From Fibrella forsythiae (GTDB lineage: Bacteria > Bacteroidota > Bacteroidia > Cytophagales > Spirosomataceae), in the NCBI RefSeq assembly GCF_017353175.1, contig NZ_JAFMYW010000012.1, forward strand, positions 62,001 through 126,000: a stretch of 64,000 bases of DNA, read 5' to 3'. Position 1 is the stretch's first letter; every line of letters starts with the position of its first letter. A model generated the notes under the pieces. That model was given only the letters and a program-made list of their open reading frames with translations. It was not told where the DNA came from and searched no databases. The position numbers and the translations under genes were made by a program. Shown here piece by piece: positions 52,063 to 60,018 of this stretch.

Positions 52063-52348
52063 ATGAAAATTGCCCGAATTACCCGTTGACTCGCTCCTGG
52101 TTTGCTTGCCTATTCGCTTTTCGCCGCCCGCAAAAAAGAAGGGACTGACTCCGTGCAACCCAGTATCCTGCTCTACGCGCTGCCTTCGACGAACCTTCCC
52201 AACTGTTTCGAATCACTTCTTCCACTGATAAGATGGCTGTATCAGAGTGGAAGGTGCTCAACGCCACAGCAAACCAGTTGACAGTGCAAACGGCAGTAGT
52301 TGAAGAGGTATCACGTATAAAGACATCATGACCTTGAAGTCGCGGTAA
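52063..52348 (+). pseudogene. Decayed lipocalin-like lipoprotein
   Basis: ATG 52063 reads MKIARITR, a TGA, then LAPGLLAYSLFAARKKEGTD in frame, where FAARKKE looks like a lipobox whose Cys became Arg. After a frame change, LFRITSSTDKMAVSEWKVLN and ATANQLTVQTAVVE follow; a second shift leads to GITYKDIMTLKSR and a stop at 52346. The C-terminal pattern is that of Bacteroidota lipocalin-like lipoproteins. From 52349 to 52726 I see only the leader of the next gene (TAAACAACAC at 52711). Confidence 0.8.
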
Positions 52349-52726
52349 CTCCAACCGGTCAATTACTTGAGAGGTAGGAATAACCATCGTCTGAATAGGC
52401 ACTTTCAACAAGAATCTAGTTTTTACGCCACCTCTATAGCTGCCTGAGAAAAATCTCCAGCGTACTGTTGCAAGTTCACATAGGAGCGGCGTGTCACGGC
52501 GACAGTCGTAGCTATGCACCTGCAAACTGCTACAATAAGAGGGCAAGGTATTCCGATTCGTCTCGACTATTCACCATTTCAACGAGGCGTTTTACCGGTT
52601 GACTTGATCGGTTGTTCATCATCCTACGCCTACCAGCCACCTTTGTTCCGTCAATCAGCGACAGAGACGAAAGGAAATTTTAGATCACGGTTAACCGTCT
52701 ATTTCAGCACTAAACAACACAATACG

Positions 52727-53167
52727 ATGAAAACAGTACCTACATTCTCCAGAATGATGCTCGCTTTTATGCTGGGTATCCTGATGTTCACTTCCTGCAA
52801 AAAGGATAACGATACGACACCATCACCCATGGCCGACCTTGCTACCCGTATAGCAGGTCAGTACACTTACTCTGAACTGTCGTACGGCGGCAAAACGCGG
52901 CCCGCTGACCAAACTGACATGAAAGGCAGTATTGTGGTAACCCGTAAAACGGCAACAACCGTTAACATGGTACTCGATTTTCGTATAAAGTCATCTGGTG
53001 AGGAGTTTTTAGTACTGTCTGCTGATGATGTCCAGGTAACTGAAACGGGTGGTGAGGTCAGCTTTATGTATCAGGGCAGTAAGGTTGGTATACTGAAGGC
53101 CAACAAGCTCACCATTAATGGCGAAGATGACGCCAATGTGCCATTCGGTATTAGTGCTACCAAATAG
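52727..53167 (+). CDS. Small lipoprotein of unknown function
   Basis: Predicted lipoprotein of 146 residues; lipobox LMFTSC (Cys24) followed by KKDND. The mature part (IAGQYTYSELSYGGKTRPAD ... GSIVVTRKTATTVNMVLDF ... GILKANKLTINGEDD) has the strand pattern of a small lipocalin-like beta-barrel. Start at 52727 is supported by the signal peptide and by TAAACAACAC six bases upstream. The intrinsic terminator at 53256 implies a single-gene transcript. Confidence 0.65.
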   Translation: MKTVPTFSRMMLAFMLGILMFTSCKKDNDTTPSPMADLATRIAGQYTYSELSYGGKTRPADQTDMKGSIVVTRKTATTVNMVLDFRIKSSGEEFLVLSADDVQVTETGGEVSFMYQGSKVGILKANKLTINGEDDANVPFGISATK

Positions 53168-53255
53168 GTAAATCAAATTACGTACGGCACACGCGCTTAA
53201 CGGCTTGAATTTTCGGTATCTGGCACAGACACATGTCATTCGTTTAGCCAAGTAG

Positions 53256-53290
53256 AATCCCCGGTGCACACGATGTATCGGGGATTTTTT
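53256..53290 (+). terminator. Intrinsic terminator of the 52727 lipoprotein
   Basis: AATCCCCG with its complement CGGGGATT around a 15-nt loop and a following T-run (six T ending at 53290), 89 bases after the stop. Confidence 0.8.
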
Positions 53291-53469
53291 ATTGGTCGGT
53301 CACTGCAATAGGACCGTTCGCACAGACCGTACCTGGTGAACCGAGATGGACCGCTATATCCTACCTCCTGTAAGCAATGGGCCATAAGGCATTGCTCTAC
53401 TCATAAACGGGACATTGAACCCCTACATCAGCATGCTGGCTGATAACCAGCCGGTTCTGCTGCGGCTTC

Positions 53470-53553
53470 AGGCCGGATTTCTTCCGTTTCAACGGCACCT
53501 ATCTTGAGCGCGGCGGCCCCTACATGCAACTTTACAACGTACCTGGCAGCTAA
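53470..53553 (+). pseudogene. Possible C-terminal scrap of a lost protein
   Basis: The frame reads PDFFRFNGTYLERGGPYMQL then YNVPGS and stops at 53551. It looks like the last strands of a beta-rich secreted protein, without an upstream continuation. Family unknown. The rest of 53291-53599 shows nothing. Confidence 0.3.
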
Positions 53554-53599
53554 ATATCTTCCTCTCAATCACATCTAACGCCATCATTATCATGAAAAA

Positions 53600-54557
53600 A
53601 TGCTGAGATTCGTCTCCATTGTAGTCGTTAGTCTGGTATCGCTGCTAGTCAGCTTCTGTGGCTATGTGGCTACGGTAGGCGTACCAAGCTGTGACCCGTC
53701 TGCGGTTCCTAATTACTCCCACCCCGGTAGCGCGTGGCGAAGTCATTGAGAACATTCAGTGTATGTCCTGCCATGCGGATAATGAGAACCGACTAACGGG
53801 AAAACGCATGGCCGAGGTACCCGCCATCTTTGGTATGGTGTACTCGAAAAACACTACTCAGGACTGGGAGAAGGGCATTGGCAACTGGACAGATGGAGAA
53901 CTCATCTATTTTCTACGCACGGGTATCCGGCGCGACGGTAGCTATGCACTCATCATGCCACAATACCCCAATATGGTCGACGAAGACCTGCAATCGGTGG
54001 TAGCCTGGCTGCGTTCTGATCGGTTTCCGGTGCAGGCGTCGAAGCCGGAGCCACAGGCCTCGGAGTTCAGCCTTGTGACCAAACTGCTGACGCACGTGTT
54101 GCTCAAACCGCTCCCCTATCCGCAACAGTTCATTACCTTCCCCGACACAACCGATCAGGTAGCGTTTGGCCGATACACCGCCGATGCCATTGGCGATTGC
54201 TGTGCATGTCATTCTTCCGACCTGGTCGATCAGGACAAGATTCATCCACACCGCACCTAAAGGTATTACGGCGGTGGCATCGAGATGGTGGGTGAAGACG
54301 GTAACAAGGTTACCGCCCAAAATTTGATGTTCGATGAGCAGACTGGTATTGCTAAAAAGTATTCCAGAGAGCCGTTTATCAAGACAGTGAAAACGGGAGT
54401 CCGGTCTGATGGGAGTATCCTCAAATTACCAATGGAACCCAAAATGGTCCTGTCAGATCGGGAGGTCGGTGCTATTTACGACTACTTGAAAACGGTACCG
54501 AAGATTCACAACGACATTGCGCAGAAAACAACGGCACTACATTTGGTTAACAAATGA
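53600..54557 (+). pseudogene. Broken full-length dihaem cytochrome c gene
   Basis: Paralogue of the cytochrome at 41384 across its whole length. From ATG 53600: MLRFVSIVVVSLVSLLVSFC GYVATVGVPS, then a frameshift near 53700 before VARGEVIENIQ. Both haem sites survive (CMSCH, CCACH). A TAA at 54258 interrupts the frame right after DKIHPHRT, and the remainder (RYYGGGIEMVGEDG to VPKIHNDIAQK) continues in the same frame to 54557. An earlier ATG at 53592 ends after four codons. Two or three lesions, so recently inactivated. Confidence 0.9.
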
Positions 54558-54581
54558 GGCCGCAGCGTAACTCAGGCATCA

Positions 54582-55607
54582 TTAGAGTAGTGGCAGCGTT
54601 ACCTTAAACTCCTGTCCGTCCTCTTCAACAACTGGCTGAATGTCCCCTAGTGCCTGGTAGCGGGCTAGGATATTGCTTAGGCCAATACCCGTAGAGAGAA
54701 TACGGCTCTGTTTTCGTTGCAGGTTATTACTCACGATCAGTTGTTGCCCAATTGCCGTTAAGCTAACAGTGAGCGGTTGGTCGGGCAGGACAACATTATG
54801 TTTGACGGCATTCTCGATCAACAATTGCAAGGTTAGCGGGGGTAATTGGTACAGCTCTGCACCAGGTTGAACGCGCGTCACCAGGGTAAGCGCATCGCCA
54901 TGGCGGGTTTTTAACAGGTGGTAGTACGATTGAATGAACTCCAATTCATTTGCCAGCGAGGTCAGGCTACATTCGTTACTGCGAAGCAGATAGCGATATA
55001 CTGTGCTCAGTTCTTCGGCAAACGTGCTGGCTTGCCGGGGATCTTCATCAATTAGGGAGATCAACGAGGTCAGGCTGTTGAAGAGAAAGTGGGGATTGAC
55101 CTGTTGGCGCATGGTGTCCAGTTGGGCTTGTAACTGGGCTCGGCTCAGGGTATCAACTTCTCGACGAGATTGTTGCCAGTAACTAAAATTATGAATACCC
55201 TCGTAAATGGCAACAACCAGCAGCACAAAAGCAGCCGTAGATAAGACACCAAAACCCAGCCGATAGACATTTGGGATGAAACCAGGCAGGTTTATGAGTT
55301 TATACAGACTGAAGATAAGACAACTATGTGTGCAGGAGCTAAACAGGCAGGCAACTGTTTGCCTGCCTATTCGGGCAAAGTATTGTCCGGGTTCAGGATA
55401 CCAACCGTGTAGCCGTAGCGAAATCGTGTTATTTACCAGCCAGTTAACAAACGTGATGACGAGTGTAATGAAGGTAGCAAAACCAAAGGTTGTCTCATTA
55501 CTCCAGTACTCGTTGCCAATAAATATCCAGTTTAACGAACCGATGTGCAATGGCAACACAACGGCCTGCAACAACGAGTCGTAACGGGAATAAGCCGGTA
55601 ACTTCAT
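54582..55607 (-). CDS. LytS-type sensor histidine kinase (kinase 8)
   Basis: Histidine kinase of 341 residues from ATG 55607. Sensor of about four transmembrane helices beginning RYDSLLQAVVLPLHIGSLNW. His173 in QVNPHFLFNSLTSL; the usual FNSLNSL has Thr in place of Asn. N-box LQLLIENAVKHN intact, STGIGLSNILARYQALG present. Very similar to kinase 9 immediately upstream (DEDPRQASTFAEELSTVYRY identical in both), so the two are a recent tandem duplication separated by 328 bases. Confidence 0.92.
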   Translation of the reverse strand: MKLPAYSRYDSLLQAVVLPLHIGSLNWIFIGNEYWSNETTFGFATFITLVITFVNWLVNNTISLRLHGWYPEPGQYFARIGRQTVACLFSSCTHSCLIFSLYKLINLPGFIPNVYRLGFGVLSTAAFVLLVVAIYEGIHNFSYWQQSRREVDTLSRAQLQAQLDTMRQQVNPHFLFNSLTSLISLIDEDPRQASTFAEELSTVYRYLLRSNECSLTSLANELEFIQSYYHLLKTRHGDALTLVTRVQPGAELYQLPPLTLQLLIENAVKHNVVLPDQPLTVSLTAIGQQLIVSNNLQRKQSRILSTGIGLSNILARYQALGDIQPVVEEDGQEFKVTLPLL

Positions 55608-55777
55608 ACTATAAGTAGAACGGGTAGGCAATCAAAGTTATAAATTTCTACCCACTCAAGTTACAGCTTGTAATACCTGATGATTTATCGGTAACTGCAG
55701 CTATTCATTTTAGGTTAATTGGCAAGTAATTAACTTTATATATAGGCTAGTATTTGATTGATATGATGAGCGTTGGT

Positions 55778-55825
55778 TACTACTTTCGCCACATAGTCTA
55801 TGCTAAATAGAAGGCGAAAGTAGTA
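55778..55825. repeat. Nested inverted repeat between kinases 8 and 9
   Basis: Perfect 13-bp arms TACTACTTTCGCC / GGCGAAAGTAGTA, 22-nt loop containing CATAG-T-CTATG. The 328-base gap is markedly AT-rich and otherwise shows no gene; this repeat could be the terminator of kinase 9 and the AT-rich DNA next to it the promoter of kinase 8. Confidence 0.55.
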
Positions 55826-55935
55826 CTAGACATTCAATTCCCCATGGCTTCGTGATTGCTTCAACTCGTTGCAGTTCCACCAAATCTACCTAGTATAATT
55901 TATCGTTATCTGGAACAGCGGAGCAGACGAAATCC

Positions 55936-56961
55936 TCAAAGCAAGGGTAGTGTTACCCGAAATTCTCGCCCGTCGTCTTCTATCATTGGCTGGAGGTCGC
56001 CTAGTGCTTGATAGCGGGTCAGGATATTGCTCAGACCTACCCCGTTGGAGAGCACCCGTTGCGGTTTACGTTGCAGATTGTTACTGACGATCAACTGATT
56101 TCCGTTCGAAGTTAGTGAGATGGTGAGTGGCTGGTCTGGCAACGCCACATTATGTTTGACAGCATTCTCAATAAGCAGTTGTAACGTCAACGGGGGTAGT
56201 TGATAACCCTCCGCACCAGGTTGTATTTGGGTTTCCAGCGTCAGGGCATCGCCGTGCCGTGTTTTGAGCAAGTGGTAGTACGACTGAATAAACTCCAGTT
56301 CACTAGCCAACGAGGTTAGGATAGAGTCGTTACTACGAAGCAGATACCGATATACTGTACTTAATTCTTCTGCGAAGGTGCTGGCCTGCCTAGGGTCCTC
56401 ATCGATTAGGGAGATCAACGAGTTCAGGCTGTTAAAAAGAAAGTGGGGATTAACCTGTTGGCGTAACGCGTCGAGTTGGGCCTGTAGCTGGGCTTTGCTG
56501 AGTGTCTCAACTTCTTGTCGAGACTGTTGCCATTGGCCGAAATTATCGATGCTTTCGTACGATACCGTAATCACGGCGTCAACAATAATGGTGAAAAGCA
56601 CGCCCAGCGCCAGACGCAATGGATCGGGTACGTAACCGGGCAGATGTATCCACTGGTAGATAAAAAACGCCGTACCAAAAAACAGACTCGAACAGGTGGC
56701 TGTAACGATAAACTTCCTGAGCGTTTTAGCCATATACTGCTCAGGTTCAATAACTGTCCGGCGCATCCGCTTCACAAACAGCTTATTAGTATTGAAATTA
56801 ATGACGGCCAGAAGGAGCAGCACGCCCGTTGCCACCCCAAAAGTGATCCAGTTTTGCCAATACGTATTGCCAATCAGAATCCAGTTGAACAGGCCTATGT
56901 ACAGCGGAATAATGATGAACTGCAGCAGAACCAGATACCGGGCAGGTGTTTTCAACGTCAT
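55936..56961 (-). CDS. LytS-type sensor histidine kinase (kinase 9)
   Basis: Histidine kinase of 341 residues, near-duplicate of kinase 8 in the catalytic half but with a more diverged sensor (FIIIPLYIGLFNWILIGNTY, then VITVSYESIDNFGQWQQSR). His172 in QVNPHFLFNSLNSL, N-box LQLLIENAVKHN, SNGVGLSNILTRYQALG. The sensor difference suggests that the two copies detect different signals while sharing an output. Divergent from the cupin gene at 57198. Confidence 0.92.
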   Translation of the reverse strand: MTLKTPARYLVLLQFIIIPLYIGLFNWILIGNTYWQNWITFGVATGVLLLLAVINFNTNKLFVKRMRRTVIEPEQYMAKTLRKFIVTATCSSLFFGTAFFIYQWIHLPGYVPDPLRLALGVLFTIIVDAVITVSYESIDNFGQWQQSRQEVETLSKAQLQAQLDALRQQVNPHFLFNSLNSLISLIDEDPRQASTFAEELSTVYRYLLRSNDSILTSLASELEFIQSYYHLLKTRHGDALTLETQIQPGAEGYQLPPLTLQLLIENAVKHNVALPDQPLTISLTSNGNQLIVSNNLQRKPQRVLSNGVGLSNILTRYQALGDLQPMIEDDGREFRVTLPLL

Positions 56962-57197
56962 GGGTGTAAGTGAATCTGGCTAAGCCACTCAAAACTATAT
57001 AATTTATATACATCTATACACTCCGCTTACATTGTTCGTAATGCTTTACCCGCATACAGTTCTTACATCCGTTTCAAACTTCAGTTCACCCCCGGCTTTT
57101 AACGCTTCGTCGGTTTGTCCGTTGGTTACCCCTCGGTGAATGCGAACCTTTGATCCAATCAACTTTTACTACCAGCATCATTAGGAGCACAACTACC

Positions 57198-57776
57198 ATG
57201 AACATCACGTATCCGCATACGATTGAGAATTGCATTGGCGAAAAACTAATCTTTCGGGAAGTCCGCCGAGAGGCCGACGGCGACCGGGTGATTGTAGAGA
57301 ACTTTGTAGCGCCGGGCAGCGGCCCGCCTATGCACGTACACCGGCTACAGGACGAAGGACTGACGGTCATCAGCGGCCGGATCGGTTATCAGATTCAGGG
57401 ACAATCCGAACAATTTGCTGAAGAAGGCGAAACGGTTGTATTCGAGCGTGGTGTACCGCACCGATTCTGGAACGCCGGGACACAGACGCTTCATTGTACT
57501 GGCTGGATCAATCCGGCAAACTCGGTCGTCTTTTTTCTGTCGGCTATTTACGCCGCGCAGAACAAATCGGGTAAGGCGCAGCCGGAGGTGTTCGACGCTG
57601 CTTTTCTGCTAACGCGGTACGCAGCCGAATTCGATATGGTGGAGATCCCCCGCTTTGTACGTACCGTTATTATACCCGTCACATATCAGATCGGGCGGTT
57701 GCTGGGCAAGTACACGCATTTCAAGAACGCACCGGAACCGTTACCTACCAGTAGCCAGTTGGCAGTGCTCCAATAG
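57198..57776 (+). CDS. Cupin-2 domain protein
   Basis: Protein of 192 residues with a conserved single-cupin core: motif 1 GPPMHVHRLQDEGLTVISGR (two His and one Glu for metal), motif 2 GETVVFERGVPHRFWNAG with the third His. Helical C-terminal extension (TYQIGRLLGKYTHFKNAP). Function unknown; cupins range from dioxygenases to sugar-binding regulators. Start at 57198 preferred over an in-frame ATG at 57150. Two other cupin genes in the window (19503, 26137) are broken. Confidence 0.8.
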   Translation: MNITYPHTIENCIGEKLIFREVRREADGDRVIVENFVAPGSGPPMHVHRLQDEGLTVISGRIGYQIQGQSEQFAEEGETVVFERGVPHRFWNAGTQTLHCTGWINPANSVVFFLSAIYAAQNKSGKAQPEVFDAAFLLTRYAAEFDMVEIPRFVRTVIIPVTYQIGRLLGKYTHFKNAPEPLPTSSQLAVLQ

Positions 57777-57800
57777 CCCCTTCCGGGTACGTTGTCCATG

Positions 57801-57837
57801 AAAAGCCGCTTGAAACTTCGTTTCGACAGCGGCTTTT
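57801..57837 (+). terminator. Terminator-like element after the cupin gene
   Basis: AAAAGCCGCT / AGCGGCTTTT, perfect 10 bp, with a 17-nt loop that itself contains GAAAC-TTC-GTTTC; followed by TCCGTTTCAGCC. 25 bases after the cupin stop. Confidence 0.8.
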
Positions 57838-57881
57838 TCCGTTTCAGCCTATTCGCGATTCTCCCCCGGCTTGGGCCCGGC

Positions 57882-57907
57882 TAGCTTTGACTCAGCTAAA
57901 CAACAAC
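57882..57907 (+). promoter_or_regulatory. Promoter-like box plus TAAACAACAAC leader
   Basis: TAGCTTTG (57882-57889) matches TAnnTTTG; TAAACAACAAC (57897-57907) ends four bases before the ATG at 57912. Confidence 0.5.
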
Positions 57908-57911
57908 TACC

Positions 57912-59045
57912 ATGAAAAAGCCAATGCTGGTGCTCCTGCTACTGATGGCATCGATCGCCTGCACCACCCCAGACCCCAATGTCGTTACCCCCAACCCCGG
58001 CGGTACAGATGTCAATGCCGGTAAACTACCCTATGTGACCATCACAACCATTGCAGGGTCCGACACGAAGAAAGGCTTCGTGGATGGCAAGGGCACATCG
58101 GCTCAGTTTGACTACCCCGCCCAGATGACGTTCGATCGAAATGACAACCTCTACGTCATCGACCAGCGCAAAAGCTATTACGGGGGAAGTGTCATCCGTA
58201 GAGTAGACCCGGCCGGTAACGTGACCACATTTGCCCGAGGACTGGGTTCGGTTACCGACATCTGCGTGGACCCCCGCGATGGTGTTACGCTCTACGCCAT
58301 TGAAAGTGGTGATGCCGTTGGGGTCTATAACGGCATCTTCCGCATCAGCAGCAATGGCGAGGTGACCCGCCTGAGCGGTGGCCCGGATGCCAGCGGCGGC
58401 TATAGCTTCGGGTACCGCGATGGTCCCCTTGCCCAAGCCAAGTTCAGTAATCCCTGGAGCATTGTCATGGACAAAGCGGGTATGCTCTACATCGGCGACG
58501 GACTGAACCACTGTATTCGAAAAGTGAACCTCAGCACGGGTATGGTCTCGACGCTGGCGGGCAAACCGGAGGAAAATAGTTCGACCTGTAAACTGGTGGA
58601 TGGAAAAGGAACTGATGCCCGGTTCTGCACCGTCGAAGACCTGACCCTCGATGATGCCGGCAATCTATACGTGCCGGATTGGGGCAACCACGCTGTCCGG
58701 CAAATCACCCCCGACGGCACCGTATCAACGTACCTGGGGCTAAGCACCGGCTATTCGGCCGACAAGCCGCGCAGCAAAAGTGGCGTCTACCAACCCTACC
58801 GTGTGCAGTACGATCCAATCAATAAACGACTATTCGTGATCGTCGATACCGGGTCATACATGATTATGGTCACACCCGACGACTATGTACATAGCTTGGA
58901 TCGCCTGCTAGCGCATGATTACGCCGATACCAGTCCTGGAACGAGCCATGCCAATTATAGCCTGGCTGTCAACTCGAAGGGCGAGCTGTTTACGCTGGAC
59001 AAATACAACCACTGCATCCGCAAGCGTACGATTACCTGGAAATAA
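57912..59045 (+). CDS. NHL-repeat lipoprotein
   Basis: Predicted surface lipoprotein of 377 residues; lipobox ASIAC (Cys17). The mature part is a beta-propeller of NHL repeats: PAQMTFDRNDNLYVID, NPWSIVMDKAGMLYIGD with GLNHCIRKVN, LTLDDAGNLYVPDWGNHAVR, and a closing NSKGELFTLDKYNHCIRKR. Propellers of this sort bind proteins or glycans. It starts a run of four lipoprotein genes (57.9-63.6 kb), each with its own leader; the next gene starts 41 bases downstream. Confidence 0.85.
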   Translation: MKKPMLVLLLLMASIACTTPDPNVVTPNPGGTDVNAGKLPYVTITTIAGSDTKKGFVDGKGTSAQFDYPAQMTFDRNDNLYVIDQRKSYYGGSVIRRVDPAGNVTTFARGLGSVTDICVDPRDGVTLYAIESGDAVGVYNGIFRISSNGEVTRLSGGPDASGGYSFGYRDGPLAQAKFSNPWSIVMDKAGMLYIGDGLNHCIRKVNLSTGMVSTLAGKPEENSSTCKLVDGKGTDARFCTVEDLTLDDAGNLYVPDWGNHAVRQITPDGTVSTYLGLSTGYSADKPRSKSGVYQPYRVQYDPINKRLFVIVDTGSYMIMVTPDDYVHSLDRLLAHDYADTSPGTSHANYSLAVNSKGELFTLDKYNHCIRKRTITWK

Positions 59046-59086
59046 GCCAACGTGGTCATTCACCAATCAATAAACCACTGGCCATC

Positions 59087-59815
59087 ATGAAACGGCTCCT
59101 TTATTTCCTGCTCACGTTGAGCACAATTGCCCTGCCTTCGTGCAAGCAACATACAGACATTGACCTGATAGACGGGTCTGACTCGACCGACATAGGTTTA
59201 CGTCCCCAAAGTTCGGCTCCAGGCTTTGGTGATTCGAAAGCCCGGCCACTGGGTACGCCCTTTGTTTATCCGGCAGGTATCAGGGTGGTCGATAAACCCA
59301 GGCATGAGTATGCCTGCTGGCAGGAATCTGTCGAAAAAAACACCCGACTGGGTGGCGGGGGAATGGTGCAGTTCTGTGTCTCGTTTCAGAACACGACAAA
59401 CGGGCCCATTAAACTGGAATTTCCGCCAAAGACCATCTGGATTGCCGAGAATCTGAGCATGCAGAACGGAATCAACCTCAAGTGGATCAGACTAGTGGTG
59501 CCGGCCCAAAGCGTGCTGGTATGTCACATCAATGCGTTTTGCATCAATCCATCCCGCTCCCCGACCGGTCTTGGCGAGCAGTATCAAAGCCAGCCCATCA
59601 TCAGTAACCACCCCGGTCTGGACGAACTGGTACAGTTGGTAGCGACTAAAAAAGTAGACTTTGTCGATTATGGTATCAACATCCAGAATGGTGACGTAAA
59701 AGCCTTCACCGAGGCATTCGTGGCGGGGCAGCTAGCCGCTGAAGACATCGCCCGAGAGGGTATACTGAGTTCAGAAGCCAAGCAGCGAATAGCCGCCCTG
59801 CCCGACATCAAGTAA
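59087..59815 (+). CDS. Lipoprotein of unknown function
   Basis: Predicted lipoprotein of 242 residues; lipobox IALPSC (Cys19) followed by KQHTD. The centre (VQFCVSFQNTTNGPIKLEFP ... LVVPAQSVLVCHINAFCINP) suggests a beta-sandwich with several Cys; the end is helical (LDELVQLVATKKVDFVDYG). No family recognised. It is 41 bases after the NHL lipoprotein gene and probably co-transcribed with it, ending at the terminator-like hairpin at 59885. Confidence 0.6.
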   Translation: MKRLLYFLLTLSTIALPSCKQHTDIDLIDGSDSTDIGLRPQSSAPGFGDSKARPLGTPFVYPAGIRVVDKPRHEYACWQESVEKNTRLGGGGMVQFCVSFQNTTNGPIKLEFPPKTIWIAENLSMQNGINLKWIRLVVPAQSVLVCHINAFCINPSRSPTGLGEQYQSQPIISNHPGLDELVQLVATKKVDFVDYGINIQNGDVKAFTEAFVAGQLAAEDIAREGILSSEAKQRIAALPDIK

Positions 59816-59884
59816 GCAGGATACAGCGTGTATGCCAGACTGTTGGCCAGTGCTGGCAGCCATGTTTCTTCCATGACCAATACC

Positions 59885-59909
59885 AAAAGCCGCTTCACAA
59901 GCGGCTTTT
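59885..59909 (+). terminator. Terminator-like element
   Basis: Perfect 11-bp stem AAAAGCCGCTT-CAC-AAGCGGCTTTT, then TCCGTTTCATC, about 70 bases after the preceding stop. Confidence 0.85.
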
Positions 59910-60004
59910 TCCGTTTCATCAAACTGGCGGCTGGGTACGTTGTGGGTACCTGCCAATTTTGAGTCGTCAGTACGCAAGTGCGTCTGCAACTCCTGTTCGA
60001 TCAG

Positions 60005-60015
60005 TAAACAACAAC
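60005..60015 (+). promoter_or_regulatory. TAAACAACAAC leader motif
   Basis: Exact motif ending three bases before the ATG at 60019. Confidence 0.5.
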
Positions 60016-60018
60016 ACG

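Noticed and set aside
53485-53500. Another copy of the TTTTTCCGTTTCA element (CTTCCGTTTCAACGG)
   Set aside because: No hairpin arms accompany it, and it lies in a protein-like remnant frame, so the match is probably chance.
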